This document shows positions 1-5,668 of a DNA stretch of 6,230 nt, piece after piece (the first letter of the stretch is position 1; the number at the start of each line of letters is the position of its first letter). A model generated the notes under the pieces. It had not been told where the DNA came from, searched no databases, and saw only the letters and a list, made by a program, of their open reading frames with translations. Both the position numbers and the translations under genes were made by a program. Source of the DNA: UMGS1649 sp045651205 (GTDB lineage Bacteria > Bacillota > Clostridia > TANB77 > CAG-465); the NCBI GenBank assembly GCA_045651205.1, contig JAZRSA010000003.1, forward strand, positions 1 to 6,230, given 5' to 3'.

Positions 1-1
1 T

Positions 2-895
2 AAATACAAAGGTTTATATGAAGCTGCTGCAAGAAAAGCTGCTTTATTAGAAGGTGCAAATATTAAAGATATATTCCAAGAACTAGATAAGAACAAAAAG
101 AAAATAGCTAAGTTAAAACATAAAGCTGAAAAACTATTAGACAAATACGATGAAGGCGATTCAGAATACAAAGCTAAAATGGCTGAGATACAACAAAAAA
201 TAAGTAGTTTACAAGAGTCTGGAAACAATGTATTCAAAGGCGGTAAATATACTAAATCTGCAGTAGCGTATAAAAAAGCTATGGAGTCTACTATTTATGG
301 ACTATCAGAAGGAGCTACTAAAGATGAAATACTTGCAGCTATACCAGATCAATATAAAGACTACTTCCAAAAATTTATGGACGTAAGAGACGAAAAAGAA
401 CAGAAGAAAATACTTAAATATATGCCAGAGTATTTAAAACGACCATTACAATTGGCATGGGGAATGAAACTTAGTGACGTAGAAAGCAATCGTAAATATT
501 TTAAAACGCATAAGTTACCTAGTCTTAACTGGAGAGGATGGAAACCAAATATAAACCTTAAACATGTACAAATGAAAACTGTACAAAACGAAGGTATGCT
601 ATTAGCAGATTTCGGCTTCTATGAATCTGAAAAAGGTAAGGCTGCGTATACTGTTGCTCCTGATATCGAAAATTATGATCAAGGTAGAAGAGGCTTTTCA
701 ATGTTCCAAACATTAAGACTTGCTGCAGAAATGAAAGGCCTAGGTTTAGGATTAACAAATGTATCTATAGATAGAACATCTACACCTGGTATGTGGATAA
801 GTGCAGATATAAAACAATCTATAGAAGATAGAACAGAAATAACGTCTGTTGGATTAAGTAATACACTACAATCATTAGCTGCTAACTTCATCTAA
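2..895 (+). CDS. C-terminal part of a large phage protein, 5' end outside window
   Basis: The frame is open from base 2, so the ATG at 179 is internal and not a start; 297 residues are visible before the TAA. The first ~75 visible residues are rich in Ala, Lys, Glu and Leu (for example KIAKLKHKAEKLLDKYDEG) and look helical or coiled-coil. The following part contains a PEYLKRPLQLAWG segment and a Trp-rich stretch (SLNWRGWKPN). The C-terminus is more globular and Gly/Thr/Ser-rich (KGLGLGLTNVSIDRTSTPGMWIS) and ends in ANFI. No catalytic motif is recognised. Position ahead of a small protein, a terminator and phage-type genes suggests the end of a long virion or internal, DNA-associated protein, but this is inference. 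The full length is unknown. No terminator lies directly after the stop, so it is probably cotranscribed with the gene at 940. Confidence 0.88.
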   Translation, partial: KYKGLYEAAARKAALLEGANIKDIFQELDKNKKKIAKLKHKAEKLLDKYDEGDSEYKAKMAEIQQKISSLQESGNNVFKGGKYTKSAVAYKKAMESTIYGLSEGATKDEILAAIPDQYKDYFQKFMDVRDEKEQKKILKYMPEYLKRPLQLAWGMKLSDVESNRKYFKTHKLPSLNWRGWKPNINLKHVQMKTVQNEGMLLADFGFYESEKGKAAYTVAPDIENYDQGRRGFSMFQTLRLAAEMKGLGLGLTNVSIDRTSTPGMWISADIKQSIEDRTEITSVGLSNTLQSLAANFI

Positions 896-922
896 TAAAA
901 GCAGGTAATAATATTAACAAAG

Positions 923-933
923 AAGGGAGGTGA
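923..933 (+). promoter_or_regulatory. Very strong Shine-Dalgarno site for the gene at 940
   Basis: AAGGGAGGTGA lies six bases before the ATG at 940. It matches the extended Firmicute anti-SD complement (AAGGAGGTGA) apart from one extra G. It fixes the start at 940 and implies high translation of this small protein. Confidence 0.8.
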
Positions 934-939
934 CTACTA

Positions 940-1233
940 ATGAGAAAATTTTTAGAGTTCCTTCAACGCAAGTTTGCAAAACAATTACTACAACAAATAG
1001 ATGGTTTAGAAAAAGAACTACAAGATACTAAAAAGCAATTAAAAGAAATGTCTAAACCAGATATAGAAATAGATCTATTTGATGATAGTGACCTAAACGT
1101 TTCTCCAAAAAGCGTTAGAATAAATGCTTTTGTTTGGGAAGACTGGAAACAATTCTGTGAGTACAATAGTGAGTACTCTAAAAAGCAATTAATATCTATG
1201 GCTCTTAAAGAGTTCATGATTAAGCATCAATAA
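940..1233 (+). CDS. Small coiled-coil plus ribbon-helix-helix-like protein
   Basis: 97 aa, with the start fixed by a near-perfect SD. Residues ~5-38 form a charged amphipathic helix with regular Leu/Ile spacing (KQLLQQIDGLEKELQDTKKQ), a likely coiled coil. An acidic linker follows (DIEIDLFDDSDLN). Residues ~57-95 fit the ribbon-helix-helix pattern of CopG/Arc/MetJ-type DNA-binding proteins: a short strand (KSVRINAFV), a first helix (WEDWKQFCEYN), a turn at NSEYS, and a second helix (KKQLISMALKEFM) resembling the usual S-x-x-x-[LI]-I-x-x-A-L-x-x-[FY]. RHH proteins act as dimers in which the strand contacts DNA; the N-terminal helix could supply dimerisation or tethering. Possible roles are transcriptional regulator or DNA-associated accessory of the preceding large protein. 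The coding call is solid; the domain call rests on pattern alone. Confidence 0.85.
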   Translation: MRKFLEFLQRKFAKQLLQQIDGLEKELQDTKKQLKEMSKPDIEIDLFDDSDLNVSPKSVRINAFVWEDWKQFCEYNSEYSKKQLISMALKEFMIKHQ

Positions 1234-1237
1234 AATT

Positions 1238-1261
1238 AGGCGTCTGCATAGGCGCCTTTTT
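1238..1261 (+). terminator. Rho-independent terminator after the RHH gene
   Basis: AGGCGTCT pairs with AGGCGCCT around the tetraloop GCAT, giving an 8-bp stem with one G-U pair. A run of five T starts at 1257. It begins four bases after the stop at 1233 and separates the upstream unit from the five-gene unit starting at 1294. Confidence 0.9.
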
Positions 1262-1277
1262 GTATATATTAAGAAGC

Positions 1278-1283
1278 AAGGAG
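1278..1283 (+). promoter_or_regulatory. SD site that decides the 1294 start
   Basis: AAGGAG is followed directly by CGTGATAAAT and ATG. The in-frame GTG at 1285 is only one base from the SD, too close for initiation. The ATG at 1294 sits ten bases away, as at 3239 and 4966. Confidence 0.75.
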
Positions 1284-1293
1284 CGTGATAAAT

Positions 1294-1887
1294 ATGAGAG
1301 ACATATTTGACATAATAGACAATCAAAAATCAGTGCATATTAATATTGAAGGTGAAATATCAACAGATAGCGTTTTATTCGATATAGAATATATAAATGA
1401 TTTAGTAAGTATAATTTTAGATAATCAAAAAGATGTAGATTTTAAAACATTCGATGTTAAAGAATATAAAGATACAGACCCTATATCAGATCGTTATGGC
1501 ATATACGGCACAGCATATGAACGTAGAGTTCAAGCTATTGAATTTGATATAGACGTAATTATCACTAATAGATTATATAACAGATTTGATGAAAGCTTAA
1601 TAGACTTTATAGATTTTTATACTAAAGGTTCAATAGTTTATTCTAATAAAAAGAATGTGACGTATTCATTTGACCCACATGAAGAATATATGTCGTCAAG
1701 ACCAAGACCAGTGGAAAGCGCTGGTGTGTTCGTATCCGCATTAGATTATGCGACTACAACTTTAGATTATGACTGGGGCATAGGTAGTCATCCAGTACTA
1801 GACAGAGCTCATGATCATGATGCAGATGGAGACGTTGCCATATTCGCTGCAGATTTTAGTTCTACAAGAACAGGAGGCAGAGAATAA
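1294..1887 (+). CDS. Acidic protein of unknown function, first gene of the sigma-factor unit
   Basis: 197 aa from ATG 1294; a GTG nine bases upstream in frame lies inside the SD context and is rejected. I do not recognise the family. It is markedly acidic, with about 39 Asp/Glu against 19 Lys/Arg by hand count. The N-terminal ~115 residues look like a mixed alpha/beta fold with repeated Ile/Asp/Phe patterns (EFDIDVIITNRLYNRFDES). A Pro/Arg turn (SSRPRPVES) leads to a C-terminal part containing HDHDADGD at about residues 173-180. Its D-x-D-x-D-G core resembles a calcium-binding loop, although the twelfth loop position is Ala instead of Glu or Asp. There is no signal peptide or membrane segment. 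The stop overlaps the next start by one base (TAATG), so the two are probably translationally coupled. A virion or DNA-mimic-like role is possible but unsupported. Confidence 0.85.
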   Translation: MRDIFDIIDNQKSVHINIEGEISTDSVLFDIEYINDLVSIILDNQKDVDFKTFDVKEYKDTDPISDRYGIYGTAYERRVQAIEFDIDVIITNRLYNRFDESLIDFIDFYTKGSIVYSNKKNVTYSFDPHEEYMSSRPRPVESAGVFVSALDYATTTLDYDWGIGSHPVLDRAHDHDADGDVAIFAADFSSTRTGGRE

Positions 1888-2618
1888 TGTTATTATCAGA
1901 AAGAGATTTTTTGAATTACATTAAATGTCCTCTGTATTATAAGATAGAGTCCAATGGACATAACTTAAAACAAGATAGCTTTAACACTTATCTACATAAG
2001 GTTTCTGATATGTATATCAAAAGAGTAGGTAGTACTAAGCTACTTGGAAATTTCGATCATGAGAACTATGTAAAGAAGCATTGGGATAAAGTATGTATGG
2101 AGAACCAACATTTGATTACTCCTAAGCAATGTATTCAAGGCTGGGGCTACTTATATCGTATTGTAGAGTTCATTAATGTTACAGGCGTAGAGGTACTAGA
2201 CCCTGAAATAACATATAGAATAGAACCAGAAGGTAATCGTCATGGTATAACAGGGACTCTGGATCCAATAATAAAACAAGGTGACTTTTATACTACACTA
2301 GTGATAAGCTTCTCAGATAAGCTACCAGAGAACTATGTAATGGATATGAATCTAAAGCATTCTATTGATGCATATGCACTTAATCAATTCATACCTAACA
2401 TACAACATGTTACTACTTATCATAGTTTTAAAAGTGGCGCAGAGAAAGACACATTAAGATTTTCGAAGGATTTCACTAGGCTTGAGTATATACTAGAAGT
2501 TGTAGGAAATTGTATAGAACAAGATTTAATATACCCTCGTAATAGTTACTCATGTGCTACATGTACATTCAGAGGGCTATGCGATCAATGGATGGGAGAT
2601 GATAAAGATGGCAAATAA
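1887..2618 (+). CDS. Cas4/AddB-like PD-(D/E)XK-fold protein with Fe-S cysteines, probably catalytically degenerate
   Basis: 243 aa. An AGGAGG SD at 1872-1877 lies nine bases before the ATG, which overlaps the preceding stop by one base. Cys14 (NYIKCPLYYK) and C-terminal Cys223, Cys226 and Cys232 (CATCTFRGLC, C-x2-C-x5-C) reproduce the split four-cysteine 4Fe-4S staple of Cas4 and AddB-type RecB-family nucleases. Between them, GITGTLDPI (Asp126) matches the G-x-x-D of the PD-(D/E)XK core. The Asp-x-Lys strand expected soon after (vvDyKt in active relatives) reads VISFSDK at 139-145, so both catalytic positions appear to be Ser. A segment near DAYALNQF resembles the usual Q-x-x-x-Y helix. The likely role is DNA binding or a structural part of a recombination or packaging complex instead of cleavage. 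The neighbouring gene at 2708 has an intact nuclease of the same superfamily. Fold assignment is fairly sure; loss of activity is inference. Confidence 0.8.
   Translation: MLLSERDFLNYIKCPLYYKIESNGHNLKQDSFNTYLHKVSDMYIKRVGSTKLLGNFDHENYVKKHWDKVCMENQHLITPKQCIQGWGYLYRIVEFINVTGVEVLDPEITYRIEPEGNRHGITGTLDPIIKQGDFYTTLVISFSDKLPENYVMDMNLKHSIDAYALNQFIPNIQHVTTYHSFKSGAEKDTLRFSKDFTRLEYILEVVGNCIEQDLIYPRNSYSCATCTFRGLCDQWMGDDKDGK
2594..2598 (+). promoter_or_regulatory. SD site for the 45-aa gene, inside the upstream gene
   Basis: GGGAG ends nine bases before the ATG at 2608. It selects this ATG over the upstream in-frame ATG at 2554, which lies within the codons for the upstream Cys cluster and has no SD of its own. 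Confidence 0.65.
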
Positions 2619-2745
2619 AGGCGGCGGCTTTTATTTCAGTGAAGAGTTCGGATTTGAGCCTAAGACTAAAAAGTCTCCTGATAAAAAGAAAGGAGACAAG
2701 AAAAAAGATGGCAAAAAAGAAAGCGGTAAAAAACAAAAAGACTAA
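2608..2745 (+). CDS. 45-aa Lys-rich small protein
   Basis: The start at 2608 is supported by a GGGAG SD and a nine-base spacer; the longer frame from 2554 has no SD. It overlaps the upstream gene by 11 bases and the downstream DUF1064 gene by 38 bases. The N-terminus (MANKGGGFYFSEEFGFEP) is Gly/aromatic/acidic. The rest is a Lys/Asp/Gly/Ser tail with KKxGD/KKKDG-type units (DKKKGDKKKDGKKESGKK), giving a disordered, strongly basic end that could bind nucleic acid or an acidic partner. No family is recognised. The start context ATGGCAAA recurs at the two following genes. It could be a short peptide whose translation couples its neighbours, but the conserved-looking aromatic head argues for a real product. 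Reasonable but not certain. Confidence 0.65.
   Translation: MANKGGGFYFSEEFGFEPKTKKSPDKKKGDKKKDGKKESGKKQKD
2692..2695 (+). promoter_or_regulatory. SD site for the DUF1064 gene
   Basis: GGAG within AAAGGAGAC lies 12 bases before the ATG at 2708, a slightly long spacer. It also encodes Lys/Gly codons of the overlapping 45-aa gene. The in-frame GTG at 2639 has no SD at usable distance and would add a Leu/Lys-rich leader unlike the family. Confidence 0.55.
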
Positions 2746-3217
2746 AGAGATGGGTCGTTACTATCATAAGAAAACTGAAGTAGACGGTATAGTATTTGAT
2801 TCACAAACAGAGGCTGAATACTATGAGTATCTTAAAGAACAAATGAATAAAGGTTTAATAAAAAGCTTTACTATGCAAGATGAATATATACTACAAGATA
2901 AATTCATTATAGCAAATGGTAAAAAAGTTGAGGGTTCGGATCCTAACTTTAAAAAAGTACAAAAGGCAAACCCTGGATGCACTATCGCAGCTATAAAATA
3001 TGTAGCAGATTTTACAGTACATTATAAGGACGGTTCAATACAAGTGATAGATGTCAAGGGCCAAAAAACAGCAGACTTTAAACTGAAGGAAAAAATGTTT
3101 AACTACATGTATCCTCAGTACAACAAATTATTTTGTGTTGTTAAATATAATGGTGAGTGGCTAGAGTATAATGAAGCCAATAAAATAAAAAAATCCAAAA
3201 AGAAAAGTAAAAAATAA
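2708..3217 (+). CDS. DUF1064 family PD-(D/E)XK endonuclease (Holliday-junction-resolvase-like)
   Basis: 169 aa from ATG 2708. Family landmarks appear in order: a basic N-terminus ending GRYYHKKTEVDGIVFDS, a Glu-rich helix (QTEAEYYEYLKEQ, with Glu35 the likely catalytic Glu), a segment resembling 'i...lq..y.Lq' (FTMQDEYILQDKF), then IKYVADF (Asp101), then IQVIDVKG (Asp115-x-Lys117), and a C-terminal FNYMYPQY segment. Glu, Asp and Asp-x-Lys are the metal-binding and catalytic set of PD-(D/E)XK nucleases, so it looks active. DUF1064 proteins are common in phages and are annotated as nucleases or resolvase-like; clearing branched DNA before packaging is the usual guess. About 20 extra residues (VEGSDPNFKKVQKANPG region, ~74-95) separate the NGKK turn from the ADF strand. 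The tail (KKSKKKSKK) is Lys-rich and probably binds DNA. Confidence 0.9.
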   Translation: MAKKKAVKNKKTKEMGRYYHKKTEVDGIVFDSQTEAEYYEYLKEQMNKGLIKSFTMQDEYILQDKFIIANGKKVEGSDPNFKKVQKANPGCTIAAIKYVADFTVHYKDGSIQVIDVKGQKTADFKLKEKMFNYMYPQYNKLFCVVKYNGEWLEYNEANKIKKSKKKSKK

Positions 3218-3238
3218 TTTGATCGGAGAGTGCTACAA

Positions 3239-4120
3239 ATGGCAAATAGAAAGAAATTCGAACCTACTGAAAAAGAAATAAAAGACTGGAATGAAGTTGA
3301 AGAGTTAGTTTTATCTTATCAAGAACATATTAATTCAGATGACCTAGAAGAAAAAGAACTAGCTAAAGGTCCAGCAGAAGAACTACTAAATCGTTTTGCT
3401 CCATTATTTAAAAAGTACATGTTACTTATTAAACATAATCAAATAGATTTTAATGACATGGAACAAAAATCATTTGTGTCTTTGTTTATGGATGATATAA
3501 CTTTACGCAGAGTACTTAACAGAAAAGTGACTCCTCCTTCATATCGTCCCGACATATATATTAAGTCTAACTTTATTAAAGAAACGTATGGCTCTAATTC
3601 TGAACAAGATATAATAAATGATTTGTACATATGCTTTTTAAAGATAGCAAAAAGATACAAACAAGTAGGTAAGAATTTCTGTGCATACTTATATAACGTA
3701 TTTAAACATGAAGTTGCTAGAATGATAAAAGCTAATATTAAGAATCCATTATCTATACCTTATAAGAACTTCCAATACGAAGATTATGTTAATGGTTCAG
3801 AAGATAGTTACGAGATAGAAATATATGAAGATACATATTACGAATCAAGCACAGGGCTTCCTGATATCTCTTGGATCTTAGGAGACACTTGTGGATTTGA
3901 ATTCGTATACCTTAGTCCATTACAAAGAAAGATACTTGTTAGATACTACTTAGAAGATTGGTCTGATAGACAGATAGCAGAATCCATGGGAGTCCAAACA
4001 AGCATGATTAACCTTAGAAGAAGACAAGCTCTACAAATATTATGTGAAGAGTTTGACGTAGATATAAATAACTTAAAACGCACTAGAAAGTCTGGCACGA
4101 TGAAAGATAAATCTAAATAA
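3239..4120 (+). CDS. Divergent sigma-70-like transcription factor of phage type
   Basis: 293 aa. GGAG at 3225-3228 is ten bases before ATG 3239; the GTG at 3230 sits inside the SD context. Residues ~47-90 resemble the start of sigma region 2 (AEELLNRFAPLFKKYMLL then FNDMEQKSFVSLF). A second part of region 2 appears at ~120-165 (SEQDIINDLYICFLKIAKRY, then NFCAYLYNVFKHEVARMIK), corresponding to the core-binding and -10 recognition helices. Residues ~225-270 form a clear region 4 helix-turn-helix: LSPLQRKILVRYYLEDWSD, then RQIAESMGVQTSMINLRRRQ. An acidic, Tyr-rich linker (EDSYEIEIYEDTYYE) replaces region 3. Known phage relatives redirect host RNA polymerase to middle or late promoters. It is the last gene of its unit, 21 bases after the nuclease stop and just before a terminator. 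Promoter specificity cannot be read here. Confidence 0.85.
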   Translation: MANRKKFEPTEKEIKDWNEVEELVLSYQEHINSDDLEEKELAKGPAEELLNRFAPLFKKYMLLIKHNQIDFNDMEQKSFVSLFMDDITLRRVLNRKVTPPSYRPDIYIKSNFIKETYGSNSEQDIINDLYICFLKIAKRYKQVGKNFCAYLYNVFKHEVARMIKANIKNPLSIPYKNFQYEDYVNGSEDSYEIEIYEDTYYESSTGLPDISWILGDTCGFEFVYLSPLQRKILVRYYLEDWSDRQIAESMGVQTSMINLRRRQALQILCEEFDVDINNLKRTRKSGTMKDKSK

Positions 4121-4127
4121 TTCTTTT

Positions 4128-4147
4128 GGGGCTATGAAGCCCCTTTT
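4128..4147 (+). terminator. Rho-independent terminator after the sigma-like gene
   Basis: GGGGCT pairs with AGCCCC around the tetraloop ATGA, followed by TTTT and an AT-rich stretch. It starts seven bases after the sigma stop and closes the five-gene unit. Only 30 bases then separate it from the lysin start. Confidence 0.9.
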
Positions 4148-4163
4148 ATTATATTATACTATT

Positions 4164-4168
4164 GGGAG
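4164..4168 (+). promoter_or_regulatory. SD site for the amidase gene
   Basis: GGGAG lies nine bases before ATG 4178 and about 17 bases after the T-run of the preceding terminator, so the leader of any transcript starting in the gap is very short. Confidence 0.65.
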
Positions 4169-4177
4169 AGATGTGTT

Positions 4178-4951
4178 ATGATAAACTTATTATTAACTAA
4201 ATTTAAAAAAGTATTACTATTATTAATAATTGGAGCTATGGTATTTACTTCCACTGGGAATGCATTCGCAAATGATTACTTTACATGGAGCGTAGAACCA
4301 GGTCATACAGAAACAATGGTAGTACAACAAAGACAATGTGAAGTTATAATAAGAGCAGGGGAGTATCAAGGCAAAGCAGGTAAACGTATATACGTAAATA
4401 GTTCTACAGTTAAACTACCTAATGATATACCAGTTAGAAATGACGGAGACGGGAAAGGCTTCTATGTATCTGAATGGGACATAAACGTTAAAGAAGCCAA
4501 AGCGTTAGTTGAGAAATTACAAGCAAGAGGAGTTAATGCTAAATTACAAATAGCTTATAGCAAGTCAGAAGACTTAAATGCTGCAGGAAGAATAGCAAAT
4601 AAATCTAATCCTTATTTATATGTTTCAATACATCACAATTACTATGAATCAAATAGCACAGGATACTTTAGCATGTATAATCCAAAAAACGAAGCAAGTA
4701 AACAAACAGCTATTAGATTATCTAATGCAATACAAGATAATGGGCAAGTTCCTAAAAGAGACAATAGACCTAACACAGGTTATATAGGCGAAATGAATGT
4801 TATCAATCCTTCTACTATACCTGTCTTATTAGAACTAGGTTTCTTCTCAAATATAAGTGAGTTAGAAAAAATATGTAGTGATTCTTATGTACACTATGTA
4901 ACAACGAATCTGGCTAATGAAATAACTAAAATAGTAAATGAAAATAAATAA
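4178..4951 (+). CDS. Secreted N-acetylmuramoyl-L-alanine amidase (Amidase_3), probable phage lysin
   Basis: 257 aa. Residues 1-31 form a classical Sec signal peptide: a basic start (KFKK), the hydrophobic core VLLLLIIGAMVF, and an AFA-ND signal peptidase I site. The mature part carries the Amidase_3 zinc and catalytic set: His43 in EPGH (DPGH in most relatives), Glu99 in VSEWDINV, His152 in VSIHHN and Glu219 in LLELGFFSN. Other family landmarks are AGRIANKSNPYLYVSIH and RLSNAIQ. The enzyme cuts the bond between N-acetylmuramic acid and L-alanine in peptidoglycan. The spacing from the first His to Glu99 is about 55 residues, clearly longer than the ~15 of compact relatives, so a ~40-residue insertion is present. 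There is no separate wall-binding domain. It is six bases from the SD of the membrane protein gene, suggesting a lysis or envelope unit. Secretion may make it independent of a classical holin, which is inference. Confidence 0.95.
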   Translation: MINLLLTKFKKVLLLLIIGAMVFTSTGNAFANDYFTWSVEPGHTETMVVQQRQCEVIIRAGEYQGKAGKRIYVNSSTVKLPNDIPVRNDGDGKGFYVSEWDINVKEAKALVEKLQARGVNAKLQIAYSKSEDLNAAGRIANKSNPYLYVSIHHNYYESNSTGYFSMYNPKNEASKQTAIRLSNAIQDNGQVPKRDNRPNTGYIGEMNVINPSTIPVLLELGFFSNISELEKICSDSYVHYVTTNLANEITKIVNENK

Positions 4952-4955
4952 GGAG
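4952..4955 (+). promoter_or_regulatory. SD site that decides the 4966 start
   Basis: GGAG, immediately after the amidase stop, lies ten bases before ATG 4966. The in-frame GTG at 4957 is one base from the SD and is rejected as a start. Confidence 0.7.
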
Positions 4956-4965
4956 AGTGCATACT

Positions 4966-5658
4966 ATGTTTAAAAATAAAGCTTATATGAAAATGTTAAT
5001 AGGTACTACATTAGGAGCATTAATAATATCATCTGCGTTATGTTTTAAATTCCAATCAAATAAGATAGATAAGTTAGAAGATGAACTATATCTTAAACAA
5101 CAAAACGAACAAAGAGCCGCTGATAGCTATGTATCTATATTAAATGAAAAGACTATACAAAACAAGTTTAATACGCTTCATGAGTACGCTATATTAAAAG
5201 ACTGTACAGTAAACATGGACCACTCTTATGACTACACTAGCGAGGGCAGAATGGGTATTAAGAAGCATATAACATTATCAGGGCATGGACAATTACAATA
5301 TAGTGTTGTGGTTAATTTTAGTACTGCTAGAGTTATTCCTTCTAATAATGGAAGAGACTTCACTATAGAAATAGATGCACCATACGTAGATCACTCTAGT
5401 ATTAAACTTGCACAGAACACTCTTGTTATGGGTGAATCAGATTATAGTTTCTTTGCTAATAAAAGAGATGGAGCGCAAGCACAAAAACTATATATGGATT
5501 CATTTGTAGATAGTGGTGTTAATAAAATAATAGACGAATATAGTACAAAAGCTAAACAAGACTATATAGAAAAAGTAGCTAAGTCTGAAGTTCATAGTCT
5601 AGTTAGAGCATTAAATCTTGAAGGAAATGTTAATATTTATGTTAAAATAATTAAATAA
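4966..5658 (+). CDS. Single-pass membrane protein resembling DUF4230
   Basis: 230 aa from ATG 4966. Residues ~9-27 form one hydrophobic helix (MKMLIGTTLGALIISSALCF) after a basic start, so it is an N-in anchor or uncleaved signal. A short charged coiled coil follows (~31-60; NKIDKLEDELYLKQQNEQ). The outer domain has beta-rich strands: a 'hy-x-G-x-hy' section (ITLSGHGQLQYSVVVNF), TIEIDAPYVDHSSIKL and then a SDYSFFANKRDG turn, followed by a C-terminal helix pair (KLYMDSFVDSGVNKIIDEY) and a closing strand (NVNIYVKIIK). This order resembles DUF4230 proteins, a family of anchored extracytoplasmic proteins of unknown function. It directly follows the lysin gene, so a role in lysis or in surface/exclusion functions is plausible. 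It does not look like a holin, having one membrane segment and a large outer domain. Family call is moderate. Confidence 0.85.
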   Translation: MFKNKAYMKMLIGTTLGALIISSALCFKFQSNKIDKLEDELYLKQQNEQRAADSYVSILNEKTIQNKFNTLHEYAILKDCTVNMDHSYDYTSEGRMGIKKHITLSGHGQLQYSVVVNFSTARVIPSNNGRDFTIEIDAPYVDHSSIKLAQNTLVMGESDYSFFANKRDGAQAQKLYMDSFVDSGVNKIIDEYSTKAKQDYIEKVAKSEVHSLVRALNLEGNVNIYVKIIK

Positions 5659-5668
5659 AAAGTGCCTC

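Noticed and set aside
558..891. Two - strand open frames within the first gene
   Set aside because: They lie antisense to a long + frame that is open from base 2, have no SD and show no recognisable domain.
963..1217. - strand open frame opposite the RHH gene
   Set aside because: It is antisense to a gene with a near-perfect SD and a domain-like translation, with no SD of its own.
1263..1270. TATATATT as a promoter for the five-gene unit
   Set aside because: There is no -35 at suitable distance and the motif is expected by chance in AT-rich sequence directly after a terminator.
2639..2707. Longer DUF1064 protein from GTG 2639, or a +1 frameshift fusion with the 45-aa gene at the A-run 2701-2706
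   Set aside because: The GTG has no SD. The DUF1064 frame has its own SD and ATG at 2708, and the 45-aa gene has its own start, so neither extension nor frameshift is needed.
3439..3660. - strand open frame inside the sigma-like gene
   Set aside because: It is a shadow of the well-supported + strand gene, without an SD or family signal.
4155..4160. TATACT as a -10 element for the amidase gene
   Set aside because: A start about seven bases downstream would fall within the SD at 4164-4168 and leave no usable leader; the -35 position lies in the terminator stem and does not match.
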